Shown piece by piece: positions 62,923 through 64,000 of a DNA stretch of 64,000 bases. The DNA is from Lentzea aerocolonigenes (GTDB lineage Bacteria; Actinomycetota; Actinomycetes; Mycobacteriales; Pseudonocardiaceae): assembly GCF_000974445.1 (NCBI RefSeq), contig NZ_BBOJ01000003.1, forward strand, positions 1 to 64,000, written 5' to 3'. The notes under the pieces are model-generated. The model made no database searches. It was not told where the DNA came from and saw nothing but the letters and a program-made list of their open reading frames with translations. Every line of letters starts with the position of its first letter. Within the stretch, counting starts at the first letter, position 1. A program made the translations under genes and the position numbers.

Positions 62923-63951
62923 CTACTGGCAAGCCTCCGCGACGCACCTGATCGAGGCGACGTCGCGACAGCCGACGAGCAGCATCGTGACGCCCGCCTT
63001 CTCCCACCGCTTCACCTCGTCGCGCACGTGTTCCGCGGTGCCGACGATGGTGATCTCGGAGACCAGCTCGTCCGGAACCACCTGTGCCGCCTCGTCTTTG
63101 CGCCCGGAGAGGTACAGCCTGCCGATGTCCTGCACGACCTCGCCGTATCCCATGCGGGTGAACACCTCGGCGTGGAAGTTCATGCCGGGCGCACCCATTC
63201 CGCCGATGTACAAAGCGACGAACGGCTTGAGCATGGCCCTGACCGCGACCGGATCGTCCGTCACGACGACCTGACAGGTGGCCGCGACCTCGAAGTTCTC
63301 CCTGCTGCGGCCGGATTTCGCGAACCCCTCGGCCAGCCACTCGTCGTACATCCCGGCGAGCCTGGGCGCGTAGTAGATCGCGAGCCAGCCGTCCGCGATC
63401 TCCGAGGTCAGCGCCACGTTCTTCGGTCCTTCGGCGCCGAGCCAGATCGGCAGGTCGGCGCGCAACGGGTGCGTGATGGGCTTGAGCGGCTTGCCGAGAC
63501 CGAGCGCGCCGGGCCCCTGGTACGGCAACGGGTAGTGCGGACCGTCGTTGGTGACCGGCGCCTCCCGCGCCATCACCTGGCGCAGAATGGACACGTACTC
63601 CCTGGTCCTGGCAAGGGGTTTCGCGAACGGGCGGCCGTACCAGCCCTCCACGACCTGCGGCCCGGACACCCCGAGCCCGAGCACGAACCGTCCACCCGAG
63701 AGGTGGTCCAGCGTCAGGGCGTGCATCGCGCAGGCGGCCGGCGTGCGCGCCGACATCTGCACCACGGAGGTGCCGAGCCGCACCCGTTGCGTCCCGGATC
63801 CCCACCACGCCAACGGAGTGAAGGCATCCGAGCCCCACGCCTCGGCCGCGAACACCGCGTCGAAGCCAGATTCTTCCGCCGCCGCCACGAGTTCGGCGGC
63901 GTTCGAGGGCGGACCGGCGCCCCAGTAACCGAGCTGCAGACCGAGCTTCAT
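62923..63951 (-). CDS. F420-dependent luciferase-like oxidoreductase, Rv3520c-like
   Basis: A 342-residue LLM-class enzyme: LGLQLGYWGAGPPSNAAELVAAAEESGFDAVFAAEAWGSDAFTPLAWWG (residues 3-51), RVRLGTSVVQMSARTPAACAMHALTLDHLSGGRFVLGLGVSGPQVVEGWYG and PIWLGAEGPKNVALTSEIADGW are typical of F420-dependent members. A homologue (Rv3520c) lies in the M. tuberculosis cholesterol region. Substrate unknown. ATG at 63949-63951. A KstR-like site lies 22 bp upstream. Confidence 0.87.
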   Translation of the reverse strand: MKLGLQLGYWGAGPPSNAAELVAAAEESGFDAVFAAEAWGSDAFTPLAWWGSGTQRVRLGTSVVQMSARTPAACAMHALTLDHLSGGRFVLGLGVSGPQVVEGWYGRPFAKPLARTREYVSILRQVMAREAPVTNDGPHYPLPYQGPGALGLGKPLKPITHPLRADLPIWLGAEGPKNVALTSEIADGWLAIYYAPRLAGMYDEWLAEGFAKSGRSRENFEVAATCQVVVTDDPVAVRAMLKPFVALYIGGMGAPGMNFHAEVFTRMGYGEVVQDIGRLYLSGRKDEAAQVVPDELVSEITIVGTAEHVRDEVKRWEKAGVTMLLVGCRDVASIRCVAEACQ

Positions 63952-63973
63952 GCGGCCATCTTGCCACCATTTC

Positions 63974-63987
63974 GAGAACCTGTTTCA
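63974..63987 (-). promoter_or_regulatory. KstR-like operator upstream of the luciferase-like gene
   Basis: TGAAACAGGTTCTC (minus strand) fits TnnAACnnGTTnnA at all but the last base. It lies 23-36 bp upstream of the start codon, next to the window end. Confidence 0.65.
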
Positions 63988-64000
63988 CTTTGATCTGTGA

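Overview
The window is GC-rich actinobacterial DNA. Gene content and style (leaderless genes behind TAnnnT boxes, GTG/TTG starts, many secreted proteins, SARP and MmyB regulators, CHAT proteins, a steroid regulon) suggest a filamentous actinomycete, perhaps of the Pseudonocardiaceae (Lentzea or Saccharothrix type). The family placement is inference.

Layout. 1-4380 is a mobile island: a partial and a complete IS110-family element flank a DUF222/HNH endonuclease gene that sits between ~105-bp inverted repeats. 4383-10170 holds a small membrane protein, a SUKH-like protein, a secreted GH3 glucosidase behind a DasR-type site, two secreted proteins and the remnant of a peptide synthetase. 10160-19438 contains a secreted ARB_07466-like protein, an MmyB-type regulator divergent from a tautomerase, a TPR-CHAT protease divergent from a subtilisin-like protease, and a large secreted zinc carboxypeptidase. 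19345-24300 holds a dialkylglycine-decarboxylase-type gene and a LysR regulator, separated by a TnpB element, then a LacI regulator. 24306-28196 carries an operator-controlled GH2 beta-galactosidase and a luciferase-like oxidoreductase. 28245-38000 has a 38-residue peptide gene, an HTH/P-loop/TPR protein, a LanC-like protein divergent from an aminoglycoside-phosphotransferase-like kinase, an AfsR/SARP regulator and a DrrAB-type ABC exporter. 38112-42333 is a translationally coupled three-gene operon: TPR protein, TPR-CHAT protease containing tandem repeats, and a small partner protein. 42320-45008 has a MalY-type lyase and a TAP-type peptidase.

45070-64000 is mostly a steroid side-chain degradation locus. 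It matches the Mycobacterium tuberculosis order fdxD/fadE26-fadE27 and fadD19/echA19. Around these lie an alcohol dehydrogenase-SDR-aldehyde dehydrogenase-SDR operon, a nitronate monooxygenase, and a luciferase-like-FadD-PPOX-KstD operon. KstR-like operators (TnnAACnnGTTnnA) stand at 49564, 56383, 62908 and 63974, with a weaker one at 49321. The likely job is oxidation of the sterol side chain to acids, CoA activation, beta-oxidation steps and ring dehydrogenation. Unrelated genes interrupt the locus: two paralogous secreted repeat proteins (51671-53662), two Roadblock proteins and a membrane-anchored protein (57470-59175).

The best candidates for poorly described biology are the two CHAT loci, the tandem repeats inside the second CHAT protein, the Tat-signal KstD-like enzyme, and the architecture of the IS110/HNH island.
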